Of a stretch of 35,115 bases of DNA, positions 1 to 9,174 are shown piece after piece. This stretch comes from an uncultured Coriobacteriales bacterium (GTDB lineage Bacteria; Actinomycetota; Coriobacteriia; Coriobacteriales; UMGS124). Every line of letters starts with the position of its first letter. Positions within the stretch are counted from its first letter, which is position 1. The notes below the pieces were generated by a model. The model ran no database searches, was not told where the DNA came from, and saw only the letters and a list, made by a program, of their open reading frames with translations. Location: assembly GCA_934654475.1 (NCBI GenBank), contig CAKUFZ010000017.1:1-35115 (forward strand). The letters are read 5' to 3'. Made by a program: the position numbers and the translations under genes.

Positions 1-55
1 GGCGCCTGACACGGGGCCGGCAGTGACGTTCCCCTCATACCCCCGGTCGGCCCCC

Positions 56-92
56 ACGGCCCCGCGAGCCTTGCGCCCGCGGGGCCGTTTTT
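56..92 (+). terminator. Rho-independent terminator of an upstream gene
   Basis: A perfect 11-bp GC-rich stem (arms 56-66 and 78-88, 11-nt loop) is followed by a run of five T. It must end a plus-strand transcript that begins before the window. No gene body can be supported in positions 1-55. Confidence 0.85.
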
Positions 93-282
93 GTGTGCCG
101 CAGGGTGCACAAAGCTGTAAAAAGCACATCACCCCTGAGGTTGTATTGTCGTCTGAGCAGGGCTTTCGCCCCGCGGGTTTGATGCGGACTCGTGGTGTGG
201 TGTGCATTATCGAAATCGTTCACACCCAAGCGGCATGAGGCCGCCCGGGCTGAAAGCACGTCATAGCTGAAGGGAAGTAGCA

Positions 283-2073
283 ATGTCTCGCACGAACACC
301 ACTGCATGCACCCGCCGCTCCTTTGTTGCCGGCTCCGCCGCCACGGCCGCCCTGGCCAGTGTCGCCCCCGCAGCCGCCCTTGCTGAGGAGACCGCTGAGG
401 AGGCCCCTGCCGCAACGCCCGCCAACCGTTGGCAGTCCGAGGCCGCAGCTGCTTGGCAGACCGCTCCCGAGCCTGTCGCCGAGGACCAGATCACCGACGG
501 CGGCACGTTCGATGTCGTTATCGTCGGCGGTGGCCAGGCCGGCACCTGGACTGCCAAGTACGCCGCCAAGAATGGTTTGACCGCTGCTGTTGTGGAGTCT
601 CAGGAGGAAGAGTCCCACATGTACATCGGCGGCGAGGTCGGCACCGTCAACAACCCCTGGGCCCTTGCCCACGGCGCCACCGAGATTGACCCGCAGGACT
701 TCATGCGCGAGGTGTACCGCCGCAACCAGGGCCGTTCCAACCAGCGCATCATCAAGGCCTACGTCGACCACTCCGGCCAGTTCCTGCAGGATGCCATCGA
801 TGAGATGGGCGAGGACTGGATGGACGAGCACGAGGTGCACGTGGGCTCCTGCCCGGCTGACGACCGCATCGTCATGGACCCCTCTGGTTACAAGTATTAC
901 CTGGGCACTGTCATCTTCCGCGACCCCGACATGGCGCTCTCTGAGTGGCGCTGGAACGAGCTTATGACGAAGATGAAGACCGACTCCCAGGAGGACGGCG
1001 CAAAGTGGCTGTTCAACAGCCATGCCGAGTACCTCGAGAAGGATGCCGACGGCCGCGTTGTCTCCGTTGTCGTCCTCAACCGCGCCGACGGCACCTACAG
1101 CCGCCTCACGGCCACCAAGGGCGTCATCCTCACCGGCGGCGACTTTGCCGGCAACGTCGACATGATGCGCGACATCAACGACGAGTACCGTCACCTGGCC
1201 GAGAGCCTGGGCGACATCGAGCTCGCCGCTGCCGTCCCCATGTTCCTGGAGCGCGACGGCTCGGCCATCGCCATGGGCGTCTGGGCAGGCGGCCACATCG
1301 AGGTCGGTCCGCACGCCGGCATGAACACCGGCCAGGCCGGTCCCGAGGCTCCCTGGGGTCCCGGCTACGTCATGCTCAACCAGCTCGGCAAGCGCTTCTG
1401 CGATGAGTGCGCCGGCGGTGCCGAGGGCTCGGCCTACATGGTTCCCCGCCAGCCCAAGGGCTCGGTCGTGGCCATCGCCGACGCCAACTGGCAGGACCTC
1501 GTGTACTCCATGCCTCCCTGCCACGAGGCTGTGGACTACCAGCGCTCCAAGGGTTGGCCTGCCACCGTCGAGAGCATGGAGGCCGTGAAGCCCGGCGACG
1601 AGCCCACCACCGCCATTGCCTACTCCAGCCAGCCTGACGTGTACTGCGCCGAGACGCTCGAGGACCTCGTGCGCATCGTCGGCTGCTGGGATGAGGACGA
1701 GCAGGCTGCCGCCCTGGCTGAGCTCAAGCGCTATCAGGAGATGGCTGCCGCCGGCCAGGACGACGACTTCGCCAAGGACCCCCGCATCCTTGCCGTCACG
1801 AAGCTCGACACGCCTCCCTTCTACGCCGTCGTTGGTTCCACCACGGCCATGAACCCCGGTCTGTGCCAGACCTGTGGCCTTGACATCGATGACGAGCACC
1901 ACGTCCTCGACTTTGACCTGCGCCCCATCCCCGGTCTCTTCGCTGCGGGCAACAACGCCGGCAACCGCTTCTGCGTACAGTACTCCACGCCTCTGTCGGG
2001 CATGAGCCTGGGCTTCTGCCTCACTGAGGGCCGCCTGCTCGCCGAGGGCCTGGCCGACGGTTCCATCGCCTAA
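283..2073 (+). CDS. Tat-exported FAD-dependent fumarate-reductase-like flavoprotein
   Basis: The 596-residue product has a twin-arginine signal peptide (R11-R12-S-F-V-A-G, then an Ala-rich stretch ending near residue 35), so it should be exported folded with its cofactor. A dinucleotide-binding GxGxxG motif lies at residues 82-87 (VGGGQAG). The C-terminal segment (PGLFAAGNNAGN..., near residue 560) is the FAD-binding closure typical of the FAD_binding_2/fumarate reductase flavoprotein family. No FMN-binding or haem domain is present, so electrons must come from a separate partner. The start is set by AAGGGAAG about 7 nt upstream of the ATG. Such proteins in Coriobacteriia reduce varied organic acceptors; the substrate here cannot be read from the sequence. 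The gene ends in its own terminator and is followed by a LuxR regulator, suggesting a sensor/reductase module. Confidence 0.88.
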   Translation: MSRTNTTACTRRSFVAGSAATAALASVAPAAALAEETAEEAPAATPANRWQSEAAAAWQTAPEPVAEDQITDGGTFDVVIVGGGQAGTWTAKYAAKNGLTAAVVESQEEESHMYIGGEVGTVNNPWALAHGATEIDPQDFMREVYRRNQGRSNQRIIKAYVDHSGQFLQDAIDEMGEDWMDEHEVHVGSCPADDRIVMDPSGYKYYLGTVIFRDPDMALSEWRWNELMTKMKTDSQEDGAKWLFNSHAEYLEKDADGRVVSVVVLNRADGTYSRLTATKGVILTGGDFAGNVDMMRDINDEYRHLAESLGDIELAAAVPMFLERDGSAIAMGVWAGGHIEVGPHAGMNTGQAGPEAPWGPGYVMLNQLGKRFCDECAGGAEGSAYMVPRQPKGSVVAIADANWQDLVYSMPPCHEAVDYQRSKGWPATVESMEAVKPGDEPTTAIAYSSQPDVYCAETLEDLVRIVGCWDEDEQAAALAELKRYQEMAAAGQDDDFAKDPRILAVTKLDTPPFYAVVGSTTAMNPGLCQTCGLDIDDEHHVLDFDLRPIPGLFAAGNNAGNRFCVQYSTPLSGMSLGFCLTEGRLLAEGLADGSIA

Positions 2074-2107
2074 GCTGGGACAGCGCTGCTTTACAAATGA
2101 ACTAGCT

Positions 2108-2152
2108 GGGCCGGTCCGCGCTTTGGAGATGAGCGGGCCGGCCCTTTCTGTT
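2108..2152 (+). terminator. Rho-independent terminator after the flavoprotein gene
   Basis: A 12-bp stem (arms 2108-2119 and 2133-2144, one G-T wobble) with a 13-nt loop is followed by TTTCTGTT. It separates the reductase gene from the downstream LuxR gene, so the two are probably transcribed separately. Confidence 0.85.
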
Positions 2153-2257
2153 GCATGGACCCGCGCCTGTTAAAGAGAGTGCATCTTATATATAGCCTCA
2201 TGCGCCCCCAGCTCACCTATGCGCTATCCTTATCCCGCTTGAGGGAAAGGGGAGACT

Positions 2258-3694
2258 GTGGCTGGCAAATCCATACATGAGGGGAAGCCTCGCCCCGCCT
2301 TGCTGCCGAGGCCGTTGTATCGCTTTATAGGGTTTGCCTTCACGCAAGCCTGGCTTGTGGGGGTCTGCCTGGGGCGGGCGGTGTGCTTTACGCCGGGGCC
2401 CTTGGTATCTTTGATGAACGACGCCGCCCTTCCCGCATGCGCCGGCCTCGCCATCTCTTCGGCTGTGGTGCTTGCCTGCACGCTGCATATCGTCCCCCTT
2501 TGTCGCAGACGCGTCGCGTGCCTGCTCGCGGCGTTGGCGTGCTGTCTGTGCTCGGCGGTCATGGCATGCTCTGCGTATGGTGTGCTGCCTGCCAGCGCTT
2601 TCGCTCTTGCTGCCTTTTTTGCTGGCGCCGCGGCCGGCGTGCAGGTATTGGCATGGCAGGAGTATTTCTCGACGCTCGGGGCGCGCTGTGCCATTGCGGG
2701 CATGGCCGTCTCGTCTGCCATGGGAGCCGTTCTGTTTCTTGCGTGCGAGTTTCTCCCGCAGCCATGGGGCGCCGCCTTGTTCGTCGCGCTGCCTCTCTTG
2801 GGGGAGCTGACGCGCCGGCCGCCTGCGGGCACGCGGTTCTTTTCCACGACGGGAGAGCCGATAAGCACCCGCCAGCTGTTCGCCAACATGCTGCGCGACT
2901 ATTCGCCCAGGATGTATGTACTGTGCGCCCTTGTGTCGCTTGCCTTTAGCTGCAGCTGCTCGCTGACTACGCCCGATTTGGCAATTCTTGCCGGCCCTGG
3001 CGGCGCGTTTTTCGTTGCCATCACGGGCCTTGCCATGTGCGCAAGTTGCGCGGCGGTGCTTCTCACGACGCCACAGCGTCTCATGCGGCTCTTTTATGTT
3101 GCGCTTCCGCTGCTCATGCTTGACGCCGCCATGCTCGGCTGGGGTCTTCCTGCGATGCGGACGGTGGAGCTCTTGGCGGGCGCCGCAGGCGTGTCGCTCG
3201 CATATTGCCTGGTATGGGCGCTCATGGTGAGCGTCGCTCAAAGCAAGCGTCTGGCAACCTTGGGCCTCATAGCCTTTTTGCACACGTCGTGCTTTTTGGG
3301 CGTTGTGCTGGGGCAGCTCGCGGTGGGTGCCGTGCGGGCGGACGTGGGACACGGTTCCATTGTCATGCTGACCTGCCTGGGAGCGGCTGCCCTGCTCTTT
3401 GCGGGCTTCAATGGCAAAGTCACGGTGAGTGAGGAGATGTTTTCGGCTCCGCAGGGTGACCAGCTTGAGCGCGCCGTGTGTGACCTTGCGCAAGAGTGCG
3501 GCCTCACGCCCCGCGAGGTCGAGGTGCTTCAAGCGTGGTCGACGGGCCATAACGCGGCTTATATCGAGCAAAACCTGGGCATTTCGCGCAACACGGTGAA
3601 GACCCACCTCAACCATATCTATCAAAAGACCGGCACTGCGGGCAGGGAGGAGCTGCTGGGCCTTCTCGATCAGCGTAAGGCTTCAATAAAGTAG
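2258..3694 (+). CDS. LuxR-family regulator with polytopic membrane domain
   Basis: The 478-residue product has a long hydrophobic N-terminal part (about residues 20-385) that reads as roughly ten to twelve membrane segments. A cytosolic linker and a LuxR/GerE helix-turn-helix follow at about 414-475 (LTPREVEVL...NTVKTHLNHIYQKTG). This layout, a membrane sensor joined directly to a DNA-binding domain, is common in Eggerthellaceae beside genes for exported flavoprotein reductases. The start is GTG with AAGGGGAG 4-7 nt upstream. An AT-rich TATATA stretch at 2187-2192 may be a -10 region, but no matching -35 is evident. The likely job is control of the preceding reductase gene in response to a ligand; both ligand and target are inferred from neighbourhood only. 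Confidence 0.85.
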   Translation: MAGKSIHEGKPRPALLPRPLYRFIGFAFTQAWLVGVCLGRAVCFTPGPLVSLMNDAALPACAGLAISSAVVLACTLHIVPLCRRRVACLLAALACCLCSAVMACSAYGVLPASAFALAAFFAGAAAGVQVLAWQEYFSTLGARCAIAGMAVSSAMGAVLFLACEFLPQPWGAALFVALPLLGELTRRPPAGTRFFSTTGEPISTRQLFANMLRDYSPRMYVLCALVSLAFSCSCSLTTPDLAILAGPGGAFFVAITGLAMCASCAAVLLTTPQRLMRLFYVALPLLMLDAAMLGWGLPAMRTVELLAGAAGVSLAYCLVWALMVSVAQSKRLATLGLIAFLHTSCFLGVVLGQLAVGAVRADVGHGSIVMLTCLGAAALLFAGFNGKVTVSEEMFSAPQGDQLERAVCDLAQECGLTPREVEVLQAWSTGHNAAYIEQNLGISRNTVKTHLNHIYQKTGTAGREELLGLLDQRKASIK

Positions 3695-3912
3695 CGCGAG
3701 CGCAGCATGTTCCAAGGCCGTATGCGGGGCGTGGTGCGCCGCTCGCCGCTCGCGGTGAGTACGTTTGCTGTTCGTTTTGAACCGATGGCGTGAGTTTGGA
3801 AACATTTCTGTAACCAGAGAGTCAAGATGCGGTAATCTTTTCGCTTAACTGCGCTCCATAGCGTATGAAATTCCAAGGGAATGTTTTGCCAAAAGGAAAG
3901 GCGATACCTGCG

Positions 3913-5643
3913 ATGTCCCAGACGACCGGCACGGCAAGCGCACCCAAGACCGCTTGCGCCGACACGGCTTTCATCACCAAGCTTGGCCTTGAGGGGGCGG
4001 AACCTGCGCTCGTGCATGTGGACATGGCTCCCGCCAACCTCATCGAGGCATCCGTCGAGCGCCACGAGGGCACCCTTACGAGCACCGGCTCCATCGCGGT
4101 GACCACGGGCGAGTACACGGGCCGTGCCCCGCAGAACCGCTTCATCGTCGACACGCCCTACGTGCACGACCGCATCGCGTGGGGCAAGGTCAACGCCCCC
4201 ATGGCAACCGAGAACTTCGACCGCATCTACGAGGGCGTTCGCGCCTATCTTTCCGAGCGTGACACGTATGTCGTGCGTGGCATGGCCGGCGCCGACCGCG
4301 CCCATTCGCGCAACTTCGCCGTGGTGTGCGAAAAGCCCCACCAGGCCCTCTTCGCCCGCCAGATGCTCGTGAGGCCCGCCGCCGAGGAGCTTGCCTCCTA
4401 CGAGCCCGATTTCGTGGTGCTTGCCGCCCCCGACTACCGCTGCAACCCCGAGACCGACGGCACCGCCACCGAGTCGGTCGTAGCCATCAACTTTGAGCGC
4501 CGCATCATCATCGTCGCAGGTACCGGCTACTCTGGCGAGATCAAGAAGTCTATCTTCTCCACGATGAACTACCTGCTTCCCGTTGAGGACAACGTGCTGT
4601 CCATGCACTGCTCCTCCAACGTTGACCCGCAGACGGGCCGCACGGCGGTCTTCTTCGGCCTGTCGGGCACCGGCAAGACCACCCTTTCGGCCGACCCCAC
4701 CCGTAGGCTCATCGGCGACGACGAGCACGGCTGGTCCGACGAGCACGTCTTCAACATCGAGGGCGGCTGCTACGCCAAGTGCATCGACCTCACCGAAGAG
4801 GGCGAGCCGGACATCTACCATGCCATCCGCTTTGGTTCGGTCACCGAGAACGTCATCATCTCGGCCAGGACCTGCGAGCCCGATTACTCCGACACGCGCA
4901 TCACCGAGAACACGCGCGTTGCCTATCCTGTCGAGCACATTGACAACGCCGTGCTCGAGGGTGTCGGCACCACGCCCAGTGTCGTTGTCTTCCTCACGGC
5001 CGACGCCTTCGGCGTGCTTCCTCCCATCTCGCGCCTCTCTGAGGAAGCCGCCATGTATCACTTCATGACGGGCTTTACCTCCAAGGTCGCCGGTACTGAG
5101 CAGGGCATCAAAGAGCCGGTTCCCACGTTCTCCGCTCTCTTCGGCGAGCCCTTCATGCCGCTTGACCCGCTTGAGTACGCCGAGATGCTCAAGGAGCGCA
5201 TCGAGCGCGACCACGCTCGCGTCTACCTGGTCAACACCGGCTGGACCGGCGGCGGCTACGGCGTGGGTCATCGTATGAAGCTCTCCGCCACCCGCGCTAT
5301 GGTGCGTGCCGCCCTTTCCGGCGAGCTCGATGAGCAGCCCTTCAGCCATGACGAGCGTTTCGGCGTCGACGTGCCCCTGAGCTGCCCGGGTGTGGACGCC
5401 GCGCTCCTCGACGCCCGTGGCACGTGGGCCGATGGCGCGCAGTACGACCTTGCTGCCGATCATCTCGCCGACATGTTCCAGAAGAACTTCGCCGCGCGTT
5501 ACCCCCATGCGCCTGAGGCAGTGCGCCAGGCAGGTCCCAAGCCTCTCTCGGCCGACGTCAAGGAGGCTGACATAGTCAGCTCCGAGCCTATGTGCGACGT
5601 TAACTCTTCCGCCGGCGTCCGTCTGGACAGCCCGGCGATTTAG
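3913..5643 (+). CDS. pckA: Phosphoenolpyruvate carboxykinase (ATP-dependent)
   Basis: This cytosolic enzyme interconverts oxaloacetate + ATP and PEP + CO2 + ADP. In anaerobic fermenters it often runs in the carboxylating direction to make oxaloacetate and ATP. The P-loop GLSGTGKTT is at residues 249-257, and the downstream metal-binding stretch (IGDDEHGWSDEHVFNIEGG) matches ATP-type PEPCK. At 576 residues it is slightly longer than the E. coli enzyme (540). The start at ATG 3913 follows an AAGGAAAGG ribosome-binding site about 11 nt upstream. An in-frame ATG at 3865 would add 16 residues but lacks a ribosome-binding site. The last ~30 residues after the conserved fold look like a variable tail. 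The gene is monocistronic, with its own terminator. Confidence 0.96.
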   Translation: MSQTTGTASAPKTACADTAFITKLGLEGAEPALVHVDMAPANLIEASVERHEGTLTSTGSIAVTTGEYTGRAPQNRFIVDTPYVHDRIAWGKVNAPMATENFDRIYEGVRAYLSERDTYVVRGMAGADRAHSRNFAVVCEKPHQALFARQMLVRPAAEELASYEPDFVVLAAPDYRCNPETDGTATESVVAINFERRIIIVAGTGYSGEIKKSIFSTMNYLLPVEDNVLSMHCSSNVDPQTGRTAVFFGLSGTGKTTLSADPTRRLIGDDEHGWSDEHVFNIEGGCYAKCIDLTEEGEPDIYHAIRFGSVTENVIISARTCEPDYSDTRITENTRVAYPVEHIDNAVLEGVGTTPSVVVFLTADAFGVLPPISRLSEEAAMYHFMTGFTSKVAGTEQGIKEPVPTFSALFGEPFMPLDPLEYAEMLKERIERDHARVYLVNTGWTGGGYGVGHRMKLSATRAMVRAALSGELDEQPFSHDERFGVDVPLSCPGVDAALLDARGTWADGAQYDLAADHLADMFQKNFAARYPHAPEAVRQAGPKPLSADVKEADIVSSEPMCDVNSSAGVRLDSPAI

Positions 5644-5672
5644 CGCATTGTCGCAGTTCTTTGCCTGATAGG

Positions 5673-5725
5673 GCCGACCGTCTGCGTCCTTCTCATGGAG
5701 TGACGCGGCGGTCGGCTTTTGTTTT
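5673..5725 (+). terminator. Rho-independent terminator of pckA
   Basis: An 8-bp outer stem (5673-5680 with 5709-5716) encloses a second GCGTC/GACGC stem and is followed by TTTTGTTTT. Confidence 0.85.
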
Positions 5726-5853
5726 ATACAATCCTTCCCGTCGTTTATAAGGGGCTTGGGCGCGTTGGTGCGCGGCCGAGCCCCTCGGTGTGGGTGTCGC
5801 CCCCTTGCCCCATACCGTCGCTTGAGTGAGGGGCGCGAAAGTCGAGGTCTTCG

Positions 5854-7047
5854 GTGTCTGGTGCACAATCCCTGTCTGTTGCCCGCACGCGTGTGTGCGT
5901 TGCCCTGCTTGTTGTCCTGGGCTTCACCTTGGGATGTTCCGAATTCATCATCATCGGCATTACCCCGCAGATCGCCGCCGACCATGGCGTGGGCCTGTCT
6001 CAGGTTGGCATGCTCATCAGCGTCTTTGCCGTCACGTATGCGTTTGTGACGCCTACGTTGGCCCTCACCACCGGGCGCTTCAAGCGGTTTCATCTGCTCA
6101 TTGCATACTGCATCGTCTTTTGCCTGGGCAACCTTCTGTCGCTCATCGCCCCCAATTTCGAAGTCCTGCTTATCTCGCGCATCCTGATCGGCTCGGTGTC
6201 CGGAGCGCTTCTCGCTGTTGGCGTGACGTTCATCCCTGAGCTATTGGGGTCCAGCAAGGTCTCCATGGCCATCTCGGTCATCTACGCGGCGTTCTCGGTT
6301 GCCATGGTCATTGCGACCTCGGCCGGCAAGATGATTGCCGACACTTGGAACTGGCACGTTGACATGGCAATCGTTTTGGTGCTGTGCGTCGTGGTTTGCG
6401 CGGTGATGATCGCCCTGATGCCCCGGGAAGGCGCCACCGACGTTCCTGCAACGTTCCGTGAACAGGCTGTCCTACTCAAGCAGCCGTGCGTCCTTGTGGG
6501 TATGGCCGTCTTCATGTTCGCTGTGGGCGCAATCTATGTCTTCTACGGCTATGTGACGCCCTATTTCATCGATGTGCTCGGCATGGGCAATGTTGAGGCG
6601 AGCATGGCGCTCATGGCCTATGGTGCCGTTACGTTCTTCTCAAACCTGCTGTCGGGTTGGGTCGATTCCAAGTTTGGTGTCAAGGCGCTCATCCCGCTCT
6701 TTATCGTTGACGCGGCGGTGCTTCTGGGCCTGTATTTTGCGACTCCCAAAATGCCGGAAAGCCTCCTTTTGATCTTTGCCATCGGCTTGCTCATGTATGT
6801 TCAGTCGGTGCCGTGCATCTCCATGTTCATGCACACCGCGAACTCCAAGTGCCCTAAGGCGCTCACCCTTGCCAGCTCGCTGGAGCCCGTTTCGTTCAAC
6901 GTCGGCATCGCGTTTGGCACTGCCGTGGGCGGTCTTGTGGTCGAGGGCCCCGGCATGCACTGCGCGGGCCTTGTGGGATCGGGCTTGTCGCTTGTGGGCC
7001 TGGTGCTGGCTTGCGTGATGCTGTGGCTGGTCAAGCGCAGCCGCTAG
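5854..7047 (+). CDS. Major facilitator superfamily transporter (DHA1-like)
   Basis: The 397-residue protein has about twelve hydrophobic segments. The TM2-TM3 loop carries an MFS-type basic signature near residue 70 (ALTTGRFKRF). The overall pattern resembles DHA1 drug/sugar efflux proteins of the AraJ/YdhP group, with a conserved acidic residue in TM1 (GCSEFIIIG). The start is GTG with GAGG about 6 nt upstream. The next gene begins 23 nt after the stop, so the two form a pair. The substrate is unknown; export of a small organic compound is the safest family-level statement. Confidence 0.85.
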   Translation: MSGAQSLSVARTRVCVALLVVLGFTLGCSEFIIIGITPQIAADHGVGLSQVGMLISVFAVTYAFVTPTLALTTGRFKRFHLLIAYCIVFCLGNLLSLIAPNFEVLLISRILIGSVSGALLAVGVTFIPELLGSSKVSMAISVIYAAFSVAMVIATSAGKMIADTWNWHVDMAIVLVLCVVVCAVMIALMPREGATDVPATFREQAVLLKQPCVLVGMAVFMFAVGAIYVFYGYVTPYFIDVLGMGNVEASMALMAYGAVTFFSNLLSGWVDSKFGVKALIPLFIVDAAVLLGLYFATPKMPESLLLIFAIGLLMYVQSVPCISMFMHTANSKCPKALTLASSLEPVSFNVGIAFGTAVGGLVVEGPGMHCAGLVGSGLSLVGLVLACVMLWLVKRSR

Positions 7048-7070
7048 GTGTGTGCTTGGAGGGGCGGAAG

Positions 7071-8141
7071 ATGGTCGACGAACCAGGCATGCGGGAAGAT
7101 GCCGTGCCCAATCCGGGGCCTGAATCCGCTGGGGCATCATTCGACATAGCAGCTGATGTTTTACTTAAACGTTATGGTTTTATTGGCTGTGTGTTTGAGC
7201 CACTGTGTTACTCCGAGAATCATACATACCGTGTGACCAGGCAAAACGGGAAACCGATTGCAACACTGCGCATATGCCGCCCTGGGTATCGAAGCCTGAG
7301 GGAATTGCAGGCGGAAATCGATTGGCTCTCTCATCTCAACAATGAAGTAAAACTTAAAGGTATCGAAATCATTCGTCCTATACCGGCCCTCGATGGTTCC
7401 GCCGTTCAAGCTGTGACGTTGCCTGACGGTAGCGTATTTCACGGGGTTGCTTTTGCATATATGGACGGAGTGACTCCCGACGAGGGGGATGGGGAGACGA
7501 TGCGCCGCCTCTTCCGTCGCCTCGGATCGCTTGCCGCAGCGCTGCACGAGCATACACGGGGCCTCGGGCATGCCGCTGCGCCCCGTGCCTCCTTCATACC
7601 GCCCATCACCCGTCCTGTCTGGGACTGTGACACCACGCTTGGCTCCCATGCTCTTTGGGGTGACTGGCGCGTTTTTGCTGGCTTTACCCCACAGGAAAAG
7701 GAGCTTCTTGAGCGTGCAGAGACGCGTATTCGCGCAGCTATGGTCGCTTACGGCAAACCCCGTGAGCGTTTCGGGCTGATTCATGCTGACATGCGCCTTG
7801 CAAATCTCCTCGTAGAAGGCGATATTCTCAAGCTTCTCGATTTTGACGACTGTGCTTACAGCTGGCACCTCTTCGACCTTGCCGCTTCCCTCAGCTTTAT
7901 CGAGGCGCGTCCGGATCTGCCTGACCTTGTCGCCGCATGGCTCGAGGGGTATCGGGCTGTGTCCACGGCATACCCCCTTGTAGGGGTGGATATGGCCGTC
8001 ATTCCCTCACTTATCATGATGCGCCGTCTCCAACTTACCGCATGGCTTGCTACCAGGCATGATTCCGACCCTGTTCCTGCCTTGCTCTCTACATGGAAGC
8101 AAGACACGCTCGCATTGGCCGCGCGCTACCTTCAGAGTTGA
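7071..8141 (+). CDS. Aminoglycoside-phosphotransferase/choline-kinase-fold kinase
   Basis: The 356-residue protein has the APH-fold catalytic loop HADMRLAN (H238, catalytic D240, N245) and a following LLDFDD metal-binding motif near residue 260. Members phosphorylate small hydroxylated compounds or, as in SrkA/YihE, protein serine/threonine. The substrate here is not identifiable, and antibiotic resistance should not be assumed. The start at ATG 7071 has GGAGGGG 6 nt upstream. The first ~350 bp are clearly more AT-rich (codons TTA, AAA, GTT, TAT) than the flanking genes, which suggests different ancestry or more recent acquisition. The pairing with the MFS gene suggests uptake or efflux coupled to modification, as inference only. 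Confidence 0.82.
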   Translation: MVDEPGMREDAVPNPGPESAGASFDIAADVLLKRYGFIGCVFEPLCYSENHTYRVTRQNGKPIATLRICRPGYRSLRELQAEIDWLSHLNNEVKLKGIEIIRPIPALDGSAVQAVTLPDGSVFHGVAFAYMDGVTPDEGDGETMRRLFRRLGSLAAALHEHTRGLGHAAAPRASFIPPITRPVWDCDTTLGSHALWGDWRVFAGFTPQEKELLERAETRIRAAMVAYGKPRERFGLIHADMRLANLLVEGDILKLLDFDDCAYSWHLFDLAASLSFIEARPDLPDLVAAWLEGYRAVSTAYPLVGVDMAVIPSLIMMRRLQLTAWLATRHDSDPVPALLSTWKQDTLALAARYLQS

Positions 8142-8658
8142 TGCATTTCGGCCCGTTTTGACGGCAAGAGCGAGTCGTCTCAGTGCGCTTTTATACGTTT
8201 TCGTATCACGTTTGATATACAAAGCAGCCTTTTAGTTGACTTTGCAACGCTTGTTTTATGCCGCTGTCGGGCAATTTTCTCAACTAAAGCGTTCAGTCCT
8301 GTTTTTGCTCGATTCGAAATCAATGTGTCCCACGTGACTCTCATGTGCGTCGAAATTATGTTTACCGCGCGAGCAAACGGCCTCATTTCACCCTTGCTAC
8401 GACGTGTTTTGATGGGTGCCTCAATTATGTGTACCAATCGTATTACACTTTGAACGCCTAAAAAAGTGCCAAACCGTAAACTAAATCGCCTCTGTGGTCC
8501 CGCGTTGTCCTCGTTTGGGTCTACTATTCCACCTTGTAGGGAAAGGCCCGGCATGTGGGCGTCTGATACTCGCTTCATTCTTGAAGCAAATGTGAAGACG
8601 CATCAGCATGTTGTGTCTTATGGGGGAGAGTTACGAGGATGGCAAGGGAGGGAATCGA
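8142..8658. other. 517-bp intergenic region upstream of the formate hydrogenlyase cluster
   Basis: No convincing gene lies here. Composition is much more AT-rich than the rest of the window. It holds a 13-bp direct repeat (8354-8366 and 8423-8435), an imperfect palindrome at 8333-8349 (CACGTGA-3 nt-TCATGTG) and a GTGTA/TACAC inverted repeat at 8429-8448. It must carry the promoter of the 15-kb operon downstream, but I could not pick a convincing -35/-10 pair. I see no FhlA-type palindrome and no sigma-54 -24/-12 element. Confidence 0.6.
8354..8435. repeat. Direct repeat pair AATTATGTKTACC
   Basis: Two 13-bp copies (8354-8366 and 8423-8435) differ at one base and start 69 bp apart. The second copy overlaps a short inverted repeat GTGTA...TACAC. 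They may be regulator-binding sites for the downstream operon. Confidence 0.45.
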
Positions 8659-9174
8659 ATGGGAAGCAAGTTTGTCATGGCCGATCCGCGCAAGTGCGTG
8701 GGGTGCAAGGCGTGCATGGCGGCGTGTCTGGTGAAGCATTACGTGCCGGGCGACATACCTGTGTCGAGGTTGAACGTGGTCGCCTACAACGGGATGACGT
8801 CACCCGTGGCATGCCACCACTGTGCCGACGCTCCGTGTGCGGCTGCGTGCCCCACGCAAGCGCTCTACAAGGATGGCGACCGAGTCGGCGTGCGCATAGA
8901 ACGCTGCATAGGATGCGCCAGCTGCGTCACGGCGTGTCCGTACGGCGCGGTGCGCATCGAGTCGGGCTTTGGTATGCATGAGTTTGACGGAATGCACCTG
9001 GGCGCTCGCGCCTCTGCGACCGTCATCAAGTGCGACCGCTGCTACGACCGCACGAACGGCCCGGCCTGTGTGGAGGCGTGCACGTCGCACGCGCTGCGCT
9101 TGGTTGACCAAGACCAGATAGACGCCGCTTTGAAGAAAGCAGGTCAGGCGCCCGTCTGCGAAACAGGCGCCTGA
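8659..9174 (+). CDS. hydN: HydN-like electron-transfer protein with four [4Fe-4S] motifs
   Basis: The 171-residue polyferredoxin has four cysteine groups in the HydN/HycB order: CVGCKACMAAC, CHHCADAPCAAAC, CIGCASCVTAC and a last CDRC...CVEAC group. It lies directly before fdhF, the position HydN-type proteins take as the electron carrier of formate dehydrogenase H. It should accept electrons from FdhF in the cytoplasm and pass them toward the hydrogenase ferredoxins. The start at ATG 8659 has GGGAGGG 6 nt upstream; an upstream in-frame ATG at 8608 lacks one. The stop codon lies inside a perfect 10-bp palindrome. HycB is an equally good family label. Confidence 0.88.
   Translation: MGSKFVMADPRKCVGCKACMAACLVKHYVPGDIPVSRLNVVAYNGMTSPVACHHCADAPCAAACPTQALYKDGDRVGVRIERCIGCASCVTACPYGAVRIESGFGMHEFDGMHLGARASATVIKCDRCYDRTNGPACVEACTSHALRLVDQDQIDAALKKAGQAPVCETGA

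Noticed and set aside
8180..8578. 132-codon minus-strand frame in the spacer before hydN
   Set aside because: The product is basic, has no recognisable motif or ribosome-binding site, and lies in an AT-rich region likely to hold the promoter.
8142..8658. tRNA-Sec (selC) or molybdenum-cofactor riboswitch upstream of the operon
   Set aside because: I could not find a cloverleaf with T-loop sequence nor the conserved riboswitch core.
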